Source: UBA5336 sp038745855 (GTDB lineage Bacteria > Pseudomonadota > Alphaproteobacteria > Caulobacterales > Hyphomonadaceae). Taken from it: a DNA stretch of 64,000 bases. The stretch spans positions 5,318-69,317 of the forward strand of contig JBCDLC010000014.1 in assembly GCA_038745855.1 (NCBI GenBank). Direction: 5' to 3'. Position numbers and translations under genes: made by a program. Positions 17,029 through 25,250 of the stretch are shown here, piece by piece. The notes under the pieces are model-generated. The model was not told the origin of the DNA. It made no database searches and saw only the letters and a list, made by a program, of their open reading frames with translations. Positions within the stretch are counted from its first letter, which is position 1; each line of letters starts with the position of its first letter.

Positions 17029-17694
17029 ATGTCGAACATCACCGACACCATCGAAGCGCTCCGCCCGTTCGGCGAGCAGCTGTATACCCGCGTGCTCGGC
17101 CGCGATGATCTCCATCTCGCGCCCGACTTTCTCACGCGCGCGGCGGCCGCACGCCTCAAGGCCGGCATCGCCATGCTCGAGTCCTGGATCCGCCGCATGC
17201 TGATCCTCCTCGCCCTGGAAATCGAGCCCACCCTCTCAAACGACGACCACCCCCACATCCGGTACTCCCGAGAGCGCACCCTCTCTCCACCCAAGCAGTC
17301 CCTCCGCATCTTCCCCAGCGGTGCCCCCTTCGACCGCACCCGCATCGAAGCCCTCAAGGCCGCCGCAAAAGCCAGATCCCAATCCTATCCCGGCCACACC
17401 CAGCAAAGCGGCCCCATAGACGCCGCCCCCCTCCTCAATCGTCTCGCGGCCCTCAAGGCCCTGATCGACGACCCCGCTGCTCGAGCCCGGCGCCTGGCCT
17501 ACCACCTCGCCCGCCGCCGCCCCGGTCTCCTCAGGGCGCCCCCTTACAGAGGCCCCCACAGCGGCCAACAATTCGGCACCGAACCCGGAGCCCTCCACGA
17601 CAGTTTCGCCGTCGCCATCCTCGAACAAAGCCGAGCCAGACCCCCACCCCTGGGCCGAGCCCCCAACAACAGCCCCAGAATCCGCCAGCTCTAA
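17029..17694 (+). CDS. Hypothetical protein with Arg/Pro-rich C-terminus
   Basis: I do not recognise this 221-residue protein. The first half contains a helical segment with AAAARLKAGIAMLESWIRRMLILLALEIEP (residues 43-72, split here by sense rather than as a motif), which may be one amphipathic or membrane-associated helix. The second half is rich in Ala, Arg and Pro. The ATG at 17029 is preferred over a GTG at 17011; neither has a clear ribosome site. The C-terminal part is very GC-rich and opposed by spurious Gly-rich frames. It converges with the thiolase gene. No function can be assigned. Confidence 0.6.
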   Translation: MSNITDTIEALRPFGEQLYTRVLGRDDLHLAPDFLTRAAAARLKAGIAMLESWIRRMLILLALEIEPTLSNDDHPHIRYSRERTLSPPKQSLRIFPSGAPFDRTRIEALKAAAKARSQSYPGHTQQSGPIDAAPLLNRLAALKALIDDPAARARRLAYHLARRRPGLLRAPPYRGPHSGQQFGTEPGALHDSFAVAILEQSRARPPPLGRAPNNSPRIRQL

Positions 17695-17745
17695 CCCGCG
17701 CCCGGAAACGCGACCGGCTGCCAGGAACCCAAGAAAAGCCGTTCC

Positions 17746-18960
17746 CTAATCGCCCACGCGTTCGAAGATTGCCGCCAAGCCCTGGCCGCCGCCGATGCAC
17801 ATGGTCTCCAGCCCATAGCGGGCTTCTCGGCGATCCATTTCGTGGAGCAGGGTCGTCAGGATCCGGACCCCGGTCGCGCCCACGGGGTGGCCGAGGGAAA
17901 TGCCGGATCCGTTCACATTGATCCGGTCGTGGTCGTCCGCGCCGAGATCCAGCGCCTTTGTGCAGGCCAGCACCTGGGCCGCAAAGGCTTCGTTGAGTTC
18001 GATGAGGTCGATATCGGCCAGGGTCAGGCCAGCGGTTTTCAGGGCCTTTTCCGTGGCCGGGACGGGGCCGATGCCCATCCGGTTCGGCTCGACCCCCGCA
18101 AGACCCCAGGCGGCCATGCGGGCGAGGGGCTTCAGCCCTTCTCGTTCGGCGATATCGCGGGTCGTGAGGATGCAGGCGGCGGCGCCATCATTCTGGCCCG
18201 AAGCATTACCGGCCGTGACGGTGGCAGCGGGGTCGGTTTTGCCCATGATCGGCCTGAGGCTGGAAAGTTTGTCCAGTGAGACGTCGGGGCGAACATGTTC
18301 GTCGCGATCGACGACGGTCTCGGATTTCCTGGATTTCACGGTGACGGGGACGATCTCCTGGGCGAAGCGGCCGTCTTCCATCGCCGCCGCCGCCCTCTGG
18401 TGGGATGCGTGGGCCAGTTGGTCCTGCTCTTCACGGGTGATGCCATAGTCGGCGCGCAGGTTTTCGGCGGTCTCGATCATCCCGCCGGGGACGGGATAAT
18501 GCGCACCGCCAGCAGTGACTCGGCCCCGGGTCAGCCCGTCCTGGAGCATCAGTCCACCGGCTTGGACGCCCCAGCGATGCTCGACAGTGTAGAAAGGTGC
18601 GCGGCTCATGGATTCCGCGCCCCCCGCGATCACCAAGTCGCTTCCGCCACTTGCGACCTGGAGGATGCCGTAGATCACCGTCTGGAGGCCGGAGCCGCAT
18701 CGCCGGTCAATCTGCAGGCCACAGGCTGTGGTCGGCAGGCCGGCATCGAGGGCGACCATTCTGCCGAGGGCGGGGCTCTCCATGGTTGGGTAGCAATTGG
18801 CGAAAAGGACATCGTCGACCAGGCTGGCATCGAGCCCTGTCCGGGTCATGATGTCTGTCACCACTGCAGTGGCCAGGGTGTGCATCGGCACGGATTTGAA
18901 GCTGCCGCCAAAGCCGCCAACGGCCGTCCGCCGGGGCTCGCAGATCACCACGTCGCGCAT
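17746..18960 (-). CDS. Thiolase-family acetyl-CoA acyltransferase
   Basis: This 404-residue thiolase has all three active-site elements: nucleophile C88 in DRRCGSG, H358 in SLGHPVGATG, and C388 in MCIGGGQG. It catalyses reversible thiolytic cleavage or Claisen condensation of acyl-CoAs, in fatty-acid oxidation or acetoacetyl-CoA formation; the chain-length range cannot be told. It lies 80 bases downstream of the ferredoxin-NADP reductase gene on the same strand, which may be incidental. Confidence 0.93.
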   Translation of the reverse strand: MRDVVICEPRRTAVGGFGGSFKSVPMHTLATAVVTDIMTRTGLDASLVDDVLFANCYPTMESPALGRMVALDAGLPTTACGLQIDRRCGSGLQTVIYGILQVASGGSDLVIAGGAESMSRAPFYTVEHRWGVQAGGLMLQDGLTRGRVTAGGAHYPVPGGMIETAENLRADYGITREEQDQLAHASHQRAAAAMEDGRFAQEIVPVTVKSRKSETVVDRDEHVRPDVSLDKLSSLRPIMGKTDPAATVTAGNASGQNDGAAACILTTRDIAEREGLKPLARMAAWGLAGVEPNRMGIGPVPATEKALKTAGLTLADIDLIELNEAFAAQVLACTKALDLGADDHDRINVNGSGISLGHPVGATGVRILTTLLHEMDRREARYGLETMCIGGGQGLAAIFERVGD

Positions 18961-19040
18961 GTCTTGGACCTCCTGAAAGTGCCCGCCACCCTATGGCGGA
19001 AACTGTCGGGAGGTCGACCCCTCGCCAACCTCTCGGCTGA

Positions 19041-19856
19041 CTAACCCGCGAAGGCCTTCTCGATGACGAAATCAGCCGGTGCCGCATTCGAGCCTTCGAC
19101 AAAGCCGCGGGCCTCGAGGAGCGTCTTGATATCCTGGATCATCTCGTTTGATCCGCAGATCATCACCCGGTCGATCGCCGGATCCAGCGGTGGAACATCG
19201 AGGGCCTGGCAAAGCCCGCCATTCTCGATCAGCGTGGTAATGCGGCCCTGGACAGGATACTCGGGTGTTCGTGTGCAGCTCGTGAAATGCCTCAGCTGCT
19301 TGGTGGCTTCCTCGCCAACGAGCGGGTCGGCCTTGGCGGCGCTTACGGTCTCGAAGCCGTAGGCCAGTTCAGCTTCCAATCGGCAGGTGTGGGTGGTGTA
19401 GACTTCTTCGAACTTCGAATAGGTCTCAGGCTCCCGCACGAGGCTGGCGAAAGGGGCAAAGCCGGTTCCGGTGGAGAACATCCAGAGCCGCTTGGCCGGG
19501 GTAAGGGCGTCAAGGACGAGGGTGCCCGTAGGCTTTCGGCCGAGAACGACCTTGTCGCCGGGCTGGATTTTCTGAAGGCGCGAGGTGAGCGGGCCGTCGG
19601 CAACCTTGATGGAGAAAAATTCCAACTCTTCGTCCCATGCGGGAGAAGCGACGGAATAGGCCCTGAGAAGCGGTTTGCCGTCTTCCTTGCGCAGACCGAT
19701 CATGACGAATTCGCCCGAGCGGAACCTGAGGCCCGCCGGCCGCGTGATCCGGAACTTGAAAAGACGGTCGGTATAGTGGTGGACCGAGAGAACGGTTTCT
19801 TCGGTCGGTGCATTCGGATTTGGCTTTTTCGCGGGCGCGGTCTGTGTGTCGGGCAT
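19041..19856 (-). CDS. fpr: Ferredoxin/flavodoxin-NADP reductase
   Basis: This is a 271-residue FAD enzyme of the bacterial (subclass I) FPR group that exchanges electrons between NADPH and ferredoxin or flavodoxin. The FAD motif RAYSVASP is near 75-82, the NADP region includes STGTGFAPFASL, and MICGSNEMI is near 225. The C-terminus ends EKAFAG, typical of alphaproteobacterial FPRs. Start is at 19856 (MPDTQTAPAKK); the frame continues upstream but without family similarity. It is close to the sulfite-reductase operon, which lacks a flavoprotein subunit. Confidence 0.93.
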   Translation of the reverse strand: MPDTQTAPAKKPNPNAPTEETVLSVHHYTDRLFKFRITRPAGLRFRSGEFVMIGLRKEDGKPLLRAYSVASPAWDEELEFFSIKVADGPLTSRLQKIQPGDKVVLGRKPTGTLVLDALTPAKRLWMFSTGTGFAPFASLVREPETYSKFEEVYTTHTCRLEAELAYGFETVSAAKADPLVGEEATKQLRHFTSCTRTPEYPVQGRITTLIENGGLCQALDVPPLDPAIDRVMICGSNEMIQDIKTLLEARGFVEGSNAAPADFVIEKAFAG

Positions 19857-19958
19857 GGTTCCGTTCTTTCGAGCTTCCCGTCCCAATTGCGCCTCGTTCT
19901 CAAAAAAGACAAGTCGGCGAACGGTGAATTTAGTTCTGCTGAATAAAGGCCGCTCTTT

Positions 19959-19990
19959 CAGCCAGCGCTTTTTTACAGCCAGCGCTTTTT
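19959..19990. repeat. 17-base tandem direct repeat upstream of fpr
   Basis: CAGCCAGCGCTTTTT occurs twice, starting at 19959 and 19976, a period of 17 bases. On the minus strand the copies read AAAAAGCGCTGGCTG and lie between the small 32-codon ORF (ending at 19990) and fpr. The inner AGCGCT is itself palindromic. It may be a recent slip duplication or a doubled binding site. Confidence 0.5.
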
Positions 19991-20088
19991 CAGGCCGCGC
20001 TGGCACCGGCAGCGACGAAGGCGACGATGGTGAGGATTCCGAGGATGAGATTGCGGATCTCGCGAACGGTTTGCTTGCCTTGGTCCAT
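19990..20088 (-). CDS. Possible 32-residue single-pass membrane peptide
   Basis: An ATG at 20088 opens a 32-codon frame: a charged N-terminus (MDQGKQTVREIRN), then one hydrophobic helix of about 18 residues ending AAGASAA. The composition is that of a small inner-membrane peptide. It lies between the LysR gene and fpr on the same strand. No strong ribosome site is seen, so the call is tentative. The surrounding 341 bases hold nothing else except the 17-base repeat. Confidence 0.35.
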   Translation of the reverse strand: MDQGKQTVREIRNLILGILTIVAFVAAGASAA

Positions 20089-20197
20089 AGTCAACAATTC
20101 ACCCCGATATCTGGGCCAGTGCAAGGAGTGATTGGGGCAATCGCGCCCATTTCTGGCCGGTTTGGCCGAAGGCTGCGCCAAGGCACATGAATGGCGT

Positions 20198-21130
20198 TTA
20201 AACGCCGACGATTTCGCCCCGCACCGCTTCGCGCCGGACCCAATCGATGAAGGCGCGCACGTCCGGGCTGAGGTGGCGCCCTTTGGGCCAAACGAGCCAA
20301 TAGGCGAACTCGATCGGTGTCGTCCCGTCGGCAAATGGGGCAACCAGGCGGCCAGCGTCGAGGTCGGTTGCGGCGATCGCGCGCTTTGCAAGGGCAACGC
20401 CTCGTCCGTTCACCGCAGACTCGATGACGAGGACAGCCTGGTTGAAACGGGGCCCCCGGTCGCCATCCACGCCGCTCACGTTGCGCGCCCGGAGCCAGCT
20501 TGCCCAATCGGGGCAGGAGGGGTCTTTTTCGGGGCTCTCATCGTGGATCAAGGTGTGGGCATGGAGATCTTCCGGCCGGTGCAAGGGGTCGGGACCCTCA
20601 AGAAGAGCAGGGGAACAAACAGGAAGAACGGTTTCGTCCATGAGCTTTTCCGATTTCAACCCGTCATAATGGCCCCGGCCATATCGGATTGCGAGGTCCG
20701 CATCGGCGGTGTTGAAATCGGTGAGCTGCATATCGGCCGACACCCAGGCCTCAATGCCTTCATGGGTCTGGTGGAAGAGCTCTAGACGCGGGGCCAGCCA
20801 CTTCGCTGCGAAACTGGGCGCGCAAGACACCATGACCCGGCCCTTGCGTGCAGGGGCCCGCATGACCCGTCCGGACTCGCCGATTTTCTCGAACGCATCC
20901 CTCACCAGAGGCAACGCGGCCTGGGCAGCGTCGGTGAGCAAGACTGATCTGCCAGTGCGCTTGAACATGGGCGTGCCGGCATAGTCCTCGAGTTGGCGGA
21001 TCTGCTGCGAAATCGCCCCGGGTGTGACGTTCAATTCCTCCGCTGCCTTGGTGAAGGACAGACGGCGGGCGGCCGCTTCGAAGGCGCGAAGGGCGTTGAG
21101 CGGTGGAATGCGGTCTGACGTATCGTCCAT
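20198..21130 (-). CDS. LysR-family transcriptional regulator (GcvA-like)
   Basis: This is a 310-residue LysR protein. The winged helix-turn-helix covers about 8-68, with ALRAFEAAARRLSFTKAAEEL and the recognition helix TPGAISQQIRQLED. A periplasmic-binding-like effector domain follows from about 95. The opening PLNALRAFEAAARR is typical of the GcvA/AmpR subgroup. It is transcribed divergently from the cobA-cysH operon across about 96 bases. That spacer contains TTTCTGAAA at 21143-21151, a possible part of a LysR site. Control of the sulfur operon is a reasonable guess only. Confidence 0.9.
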   Translation of the reverse strand: MDDTSDRIPPLNALRAFEAAARRLSFTKAAEELNVTPGAISQQIRQLEDYAGTPMFKRTGRSVLLTDAAQAALPLVRDAFEKIGESGRVMRAPARKGRVMVSCAPSFAAKWLAPRLELFHQTHEGIEAWVSADMQLTDFNTADADLAIRYGRGHYDGLKSEKLMDETVLPVCSPALLEGPDPLHRPEDLHAHTLIHDESPEKDPSCPDWASWLRARNVSGVDGDRGPRFNQAVLVIESAVNGRGVALAKRAIAATDLDAGRLVAPFADGTTPIEFAYWLVWPKGRHLSPDVRAFIDWVRREAVRGEIVGV

Positions 21131-21226
21131 TCGGGCTTAGTTTTTCTGAAAGGTCGTCTTAGGGGTGTCGCCTTGCTGGCGAAGCGTCAAGAGCCAATCT
21201 CTCGCTCTCACGAAAAGGCTTCACAC

Positions 21227-22126
21227 ATGCGTCCAGACTTCAAAGATCCTATCGCCCGGAGCGGCGCAGGGTTGTCCGGCTCTCTTACGGGCTCCGTGTC
21301 GCTCGTAGGCGCCGGGCCTGGCGATCCAGATCTGCTGACGGTCAAGGCGCTCAAGGCGATCGAGGCAGCGGACGTTATCTTCCACGACCGCCTGGTATCG
21401 GACGAAATCCTCGCCATGGCACCGGCCGGGACTGCGCTTGTTCCTGTCGGCAAGTCGAAGGGAAACCATTCCGTCCCGCAGACGCAGATCCATACCCTGA
21501 TGATCGAAGCCGCCTCAGCGGGTCTGAATGTCGTGCGTCTCAAGGGCGGCGATCCCTTCATCTTCGGCCGGGGCGGCGAAGAGCGCGATGCAGTCCAGGC
21601 CGCTGGCATCCCCGCCACGGTCATCCCAGGGATTTCCTCAGCGCTTGGGTGTGCCGCAAGCACGGGTATTCCACTAACCCACAGGGATCACGCGCAGTCG
21701 GTGACCTTTGTGACTGGACACGCCCAGAGCGCCGCGAGCGCAGGACAGAGCGAAGCTGGCGAGCGCGTGCCCGATCTCGACTGGACGGCGCTCGCCCGGA
21801 CGAACCAGACCGTCGTGGTTTTCATGGGTATCGGGACTGCCGCAACGATTGCCGACCGGTTGACCGCCGCGGGCCGGTCTGCCGACACGCCGGTCGCAGT
21901 TATCGAAAATGGCACGCGGGCGAATGAGGTGACCGTCCGCGGGACCTTGGGCAACCTGGCAGACATCATCAAGGCCGCCGGTATCAAAGGTCCGGCTCTG
22001 CTGGTGATCGGGGAGGTTGTGACCGCGCAGGGTAAAGTCTCGACGTCTGCGACTCCGGAGCCGGTCGCCAATGCAGTGGCCGCCGCTGAACGCGCGAATG
22101 TGCTGGCATCGAGTGTGCTGGCATGA
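21227..22126 (+). CDS. cobA: Uroporphyrinogen-III C-methyltransferase
   Basis: This 299-residue SAM enzyme methylates uroporphyrinogen III twice to precorrin-2, the first step to siroheme. It has VSLVGAGPGDPDLLT near the start, RLKGGDPFIFGRGGEE in the middle, and the VIPGISSALG and GIPLTHR motifs. No CysG-type dehydrogenase/ferrochelatase domain is fused, so those steps must be encoded elsewhere. Start at 21227 has AAAAGG upstream. It heads an operon whose sulfite reductase needs siroheme, and its stop overlaps the DUF2849 start (ATGA). Confidence 0.94.
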   Translation: MRPDFKDPIARSGAGLSGSLTGSVSLVGAGPGDPDLLTVKALKAIEAADVIFHDRLVSDEILAMAPAGTALVPVGKSKGNHSVPQTQIHTLMIEAASAGLNVVRLKGGDPFIFGRGGEERDAVQAAGIPATVIPGISSALGCAASTGIPLTHRDHAQSVTFVTGHAQSAASAGQSEAGERVPDLDWTALARTNQTVVVFMGIGTAATIADRLTAAGRSADTPVAVIENGTRANEVTVRGTLGNLADIIKAAGIKGPALLVIGEVVTAQGKVSTSATPEPVANAVAAAERANVLASSVLA

Positions 22127-22443
22127 CGTCCGTACGGCCAAAGCTCAAGCCGGCTGTCCCGAAGGCGGTGACGGCGTGGGATACAGCGACAGGCGCCGTG
22201 GTCTACAGGGCCGCAGATGGCACGTGGAGCCGGGAGCCCGCCGAACTCGCCATTTACACAGGCGAGGAAGCGGACAAGGCCTTGCTCGAGGCGCTCGCAG
22301 AAGAGGGCGCTGTCACCGATCCGTACTTCATGGAAGTGACCGAAGACGGCGCGATTGCAGGTCGGGAGACCCTGCGCGAGACGATCCGGGCAAGGGGACC
22401 GACCGTTTCCTATGGCCATGCAGCCTTGAAGGGGATTTCGTGA
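22123..22443 (+). CDS. DUF2849 domain protein
   Basis: This 106-residue soluble protein belongs to DUF2849, a small family found almost only between siroheme-synthase and sulfite-reductase genes in alphaproteobacteria. Visible features are VTAWDTATGAVVYRAADG near 17-34 and an acidic middle. The start overlaps cobA by 4 bases and the stop overlaps the next gene by one base (TGATG), so translation is coupled. Context implies help with assimilatory sulfite reduction, but the molecular role is unknown. Confidence 0.85.
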   Translation: MTSVRPKLKPAVPKAVTAWDTATGAVVYRAADGTWSREPAELAIYTGEEADKALLEALAEEGAVTDPYFMEVTEDGAIAGRETLRETIRARGPTVSYGHAALKGIS

Positions 22444-23072
22444 TGGCGGCGCCAGCGGTGAGCAAACTCACGATTTACGGGGATGATGTCTCAGGGAACT
22501 GTCTGAAGGTTCGCTGGACGGCAGAGCACCACGGGGTCGACTTCGATTGGGTGAAGATCGACGTCTTTGCGGGCGACGCACAAACCGATGATTTTCTCGC
22601 AATCAATCCGATCGGCTTGGTGCCCTTGGCGCGGTGGCCCGACGGACGGTCATTGCCGGAGTCGAACGCGATCATGCTGTATATGGCCGAAGAGGCCGGC
22701 AGTGAATGGATCCCATCAAAGCCCTTCGAACGTGCACAAATGATGAGTTGGCTGTTCTGGGAACAGTATTCCCATGAACCATACATCGCGGTGCGCCGGG
22801 CGCGGCTGACCTATCGGGGGCTATCAGAGGATGAGCTTGATCCCGAACTCTACGCAAAGGGGCGCCGCGCACTCGGGATCATGGAGATGCAGCTAACCTA
22901 TACCGATTGGCTTGTTGGTGAGGCGATGACACTCGCCGATGTTGCTCTGGTTGCCTACACCCGGGTGGCCCACGAGGGCGGTTTCGATCTCGCAGAATTT
23001 CCGGCAGTTCAGCGCTGGGTCATTCGCACAGAAGCGGCGCTTGGCCTTCCACATCTTCAGCAGGCGGCATGA
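22443..23072 (+). CDS. Glutathione S-transferase family protein in the sulfite operon
   Basis: This 209-residue protein has a GST fold. The N-terminal thioredoxin-like domain (about 1-85) contains SGNCLKVRW near 17-25, where many bacterial GSTs have S-x-N-S-x-K, and NPIGLVPLARW near 56 with the cis-Pro. The C-terminal domain is all-helical and contains DWLVGEAMTLADVAL, the N-capping box region. Its start and stop both overlap its neighbours (TGATG and ATGA), so it is an integral cistron of the cobA-to-cysH operon. A Cys replaces the usual Ser next to the active-site Asn, which suggests thiol chemistry. Confidence 0.88.
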   Translation: MAAPAVSKLTIYGDDVSGNCLKVRWTAEHHGVDFDWVKIDVFAGDAQTDDFLAINPIGLVPLARWPDGRSLPESNAIMLYMAEEAGSEWIPSKPFERAQMMSWLFWEQYSHEPYIAVRRARLTYRGLSEDELDPELYAKGRRALGIMEMQLTYTDWLVGEAMTLADVALVAYTRVAHEGGFDLAEFPAVQRWVIRTEAALGLPHLQQAA

Positions 23073-24769
23073 TGGCTGATTCCATGACGTTCCAGACACG
23101 CGAACCGAATATGTATCGCTATGACGAGTTCGATGCCGCGATTGTGGGCGAAAGGGTCGAACAGTTCCGTGGCCAGGTTGAAAGGCGGCTATCTGGCGAG
23201 CTGCTGGAGGATGAGTTCAAACCCCTGCGCCTTCAGAACGGGGTCTATCTGCAGCTCCACGCCTACATGCTTCGGGTTGCGATCCCCTATGGCCAACTGA
23301 GCCCGCGTCAGATGCGGCGGCTGGGCGAGATCGCTGACAGGTATGATCGGGGCTATGGGCATTTCACCACGCGCCAGAACATTCAGTACAATTGGGTCGC
23401 CCTCAAGGATATTCCCAGCGTTCTGGCGGAGCTGGCAGAAGTCGAGATGCACGCCATTCAGACATCGGGCAACTGCATCCGGAATGTGACCAGCGACCAC
23501 TTTGCGGGTGCGACAGCCGATGAGCTGATGGATCCTCGGCCCTGGTGCGAAATCATCCGGCAGTGGAGCACATTCCATCCGGAATTCGCGTTCCTTCCCC
23601 GGAAGTTCAAGATCGCCGTGACGGCGGCTGAGCATGACCGGGCTGCGATCCGGGTGCACGATATCGGCCTGCATATTCGCAAGCGCGATGGCGTGGTCGG
23701 TTTCGAAGTCCATGTTGGCGGTGGGCAGGGCCGGACCCCACACATCGCTGCGATGGTGAATGATTTTGTGCCCGAAACCCAGATCCTTGATTACCTCGAG
23801 GCGATCATGCGGGTCTACAACCGGTTCGGTCGCCGCGATAATAAATACAAGGCCCGGATCAAGATCCTCGTGACGGAATTGGGGGCGGAGGAGTTCACCC
23901 GCCAGGTGGAGGAGGAGTATGCCGCCCAGACGCCAACGGAGAAGATCGATCTTCCCCAAGCGGAAATCGACCGCATTCACGCCTATTTCGCGCCGCCTGC
24001 TTTCGGGAAGAAACGAAAGGTCTCGAAGCTGTTCGAGAAGGCCAAGGCGAGCGATCCGGATTTCGCACGGTGGTGCAAGGTCAACCTGCACCCTCACAAG
24101 AAAGCGGGATACACTTCAGTCACGATCAGTTTGAAGCCAGTGGGCGCCCCTCCGGGTGATGCGACCGGGGAGCAGATGCGCCGGATTGCGGATCTCGCCG
24201 AGAATTACGCATTCGGAGATATCCGGGTGACCCATGCGCAGAATATTGTCTTTCCGCATGTGGCGCTGACGAACGTTCACGCGCTCTATCAGGCCTTGGT
24301 CGAGGCCAAGCTGGCGACGGCGAATGAAAGCCTGATCACAGACATGATCGTGTGCCCGGGACTGGATTACTGCAACTTGGCCAATGCGCGCTCGATCCCC
24401 ATGGGACAAGCGGTGCAGGAGGTCTTTGCCGATCCGGACCTGCAGGTGGATATCGGCAAGTTGCACATCAACATATCGGGCTGCATCAATGCCTGCGGCC
24501 ACCACCACGTGGGCCATATCGGCATCCTGGGTGTCGATAAGAAGGGCGAGGAGTTCTACCAGATCACGCTGGGCGGGCGGGCCGATGAGAAGGCGGTTGT
24601 CGGCGCAATGGCAGGACCGGCCTTGCGGTTCGAGGATGTGCCTCCGGCCCTGAAGCGGGTTATCGATCGCTACAAGGATCTGCGGGAAACGACAGACGAG
24701 CCGTTCATCGAGACGCTGACGCGGCTGGGGCCTGACGCGTTCAAGGAGGCCCTTTATGCCTCTGATTAA
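23069..24769 (+). CDS. cysI: Siroheme sulfite (nitrite/sulfite) reductase, hemoprotein
   Basis: The 566-residue enzyme has two ferredoxin-like half-domains and the siroheme/4Fe-4S ligands C429 and C435 (CPGLDYC) plus C472 and C476 (CINAC, followed by GHHH). It reduces sulfite to sulfide with six electrons in assimilation. TTRQNIQYNW and RVTHAQNIVFP are the repeated siroheme-binding blocks. No CysJ flavoprotein is nearby, so electrons probably come from ferredoxin, plausibly through the Fpr encoded about 3 kb away. The start overlaps the GST gene (ATGA), and the stop overlaps the DUF934 gene by 14 bases. Confidence 0.94.
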   Translation: MMADSMTFQTREPNMYRYDEFDAAIVGERVEQFRGQVERRLSGELLEDEFKPLRLQNGVYLQLHAYMLRVAIPYGQLSPRQMRRLGEIADRYDRGYGHFTTRQNIQYNWVALKDIPSVLAELAEVEMHAIQTSGNCIRNVTSDHFAGATADELMDPRPWCEIIRQWSTFHPEFAFLPRKFKIAVTAAEHDRAAIRVHDIGLHIRKRDGVVGFEVHVGGGQGRTPHIAAMVNDFVPETQILDYLEAIMRVYNRFGRRDNKYKARIKILVTELGAEEFTRQVEEEYAAQTPTEKIDLPQAEIDRIHAYFAPPAFGKKRKVSKLFEKAKASDPDFARWCKVNLHPHKKAGYTSVTISLKPVGAPPGDATGEQMRRIADLAENYAFGDIRVTHAQNIVFPHVALTNVHALYQALVEAKLATANESLITDMIVCPGLDYCNLANARSIPMGQAVQEVFADPDLQVDIGKLHINISGCINACGHHHVGHIGILGVDKKGEEFYQITLGGRADEKAVVGAMAGPALRFEDVPPALKRVIDRYKDLRETTDEPFIETLTRLGPDAFKEALYASD

Positions 24770-25250
24770 AGCTGGCGAGCAGGTTGAAAATGCCTGGTCC
24801 CATGTGACCGACGAAGAGGACATCCCCCCGGGTGGGCAGGTGACCGTGAGCGTGTCTCGGTTCCTGGAAACGGGGCCAGACGGCTTTCAAAGGAACACGG
24901 CTGTTGGCGTGCGTCTGCAGCCCGCCGATGAGCCGAAGGATCTGCTTCCACATATTGAACGATTGTCACTGATCGAGGTTGATTTTCCTAAATATACCGA
25001 TGGGAGAGGGTTTTCTCAGGCTCAACTCCTTCGCCGGCGCTATGGTTATGCCGGTGAATTGCGGGCCGTTGGTCACGTCTTGCGCGATCAGATTCTCTAC
25101 ATGCACCGTTCAGGCTTCGACGCTTTCGAGACGAGCCGTGCTGAATTACCTGCAGCGCTCGACGCTTTGGCTGAGTATTCAGCCTTCTATCAACGCGCTG
25201 CCGATGGAGCCAAACCCGTGTTTGCCGCCCGTCGCGCCACTGGAGCATGA
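24756..25250 (+). CDS. DUF934 domain protein
   Basis: This 164-residue protein of the DUF934 family is nearly always encoded next to cysI or cysH. The C-terminal core reads DFPKYTDGRGFSQAQLLRRR, then GELRAVGHVLRDQ and FYQRA. AAGGAGG lies 5-6 bases before the ATG, a strong ribosome site placed inside the end of cysI. It shares an ATGA overlap with cysH. It is thought to be an oxidoreductase-associated accessory of sulfate reduction, but the biochemical role is not established. Confidence 0.88.
   Translation: MPLIKAGEQVENAWSHVTDEEDIPPGGQVTVSVSRFLETGPDGFQRNTAVGVRLQPADEPKDLLPHIERLSLIEVDFPKYTDGRGFSQAQLLRRRYGYAGELRAVGHVLRDQILYMHRSGFDAFETSRAELPAALDALAEYSAFYQRAADGAKPVFAARRATGA

Noticed and set aside
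17236..17800. Gly-rich minus-strand frames opposite the unknown gene at 17029
   Set aside because: Composition follows from extreme GC content of the opposite strand; no start signals. They do lower confidence in the 3' part of that gene.
23189..24097. 302-residue minus-strand frame
   Set aside because: Antisense to cysI, with no motif of its own.
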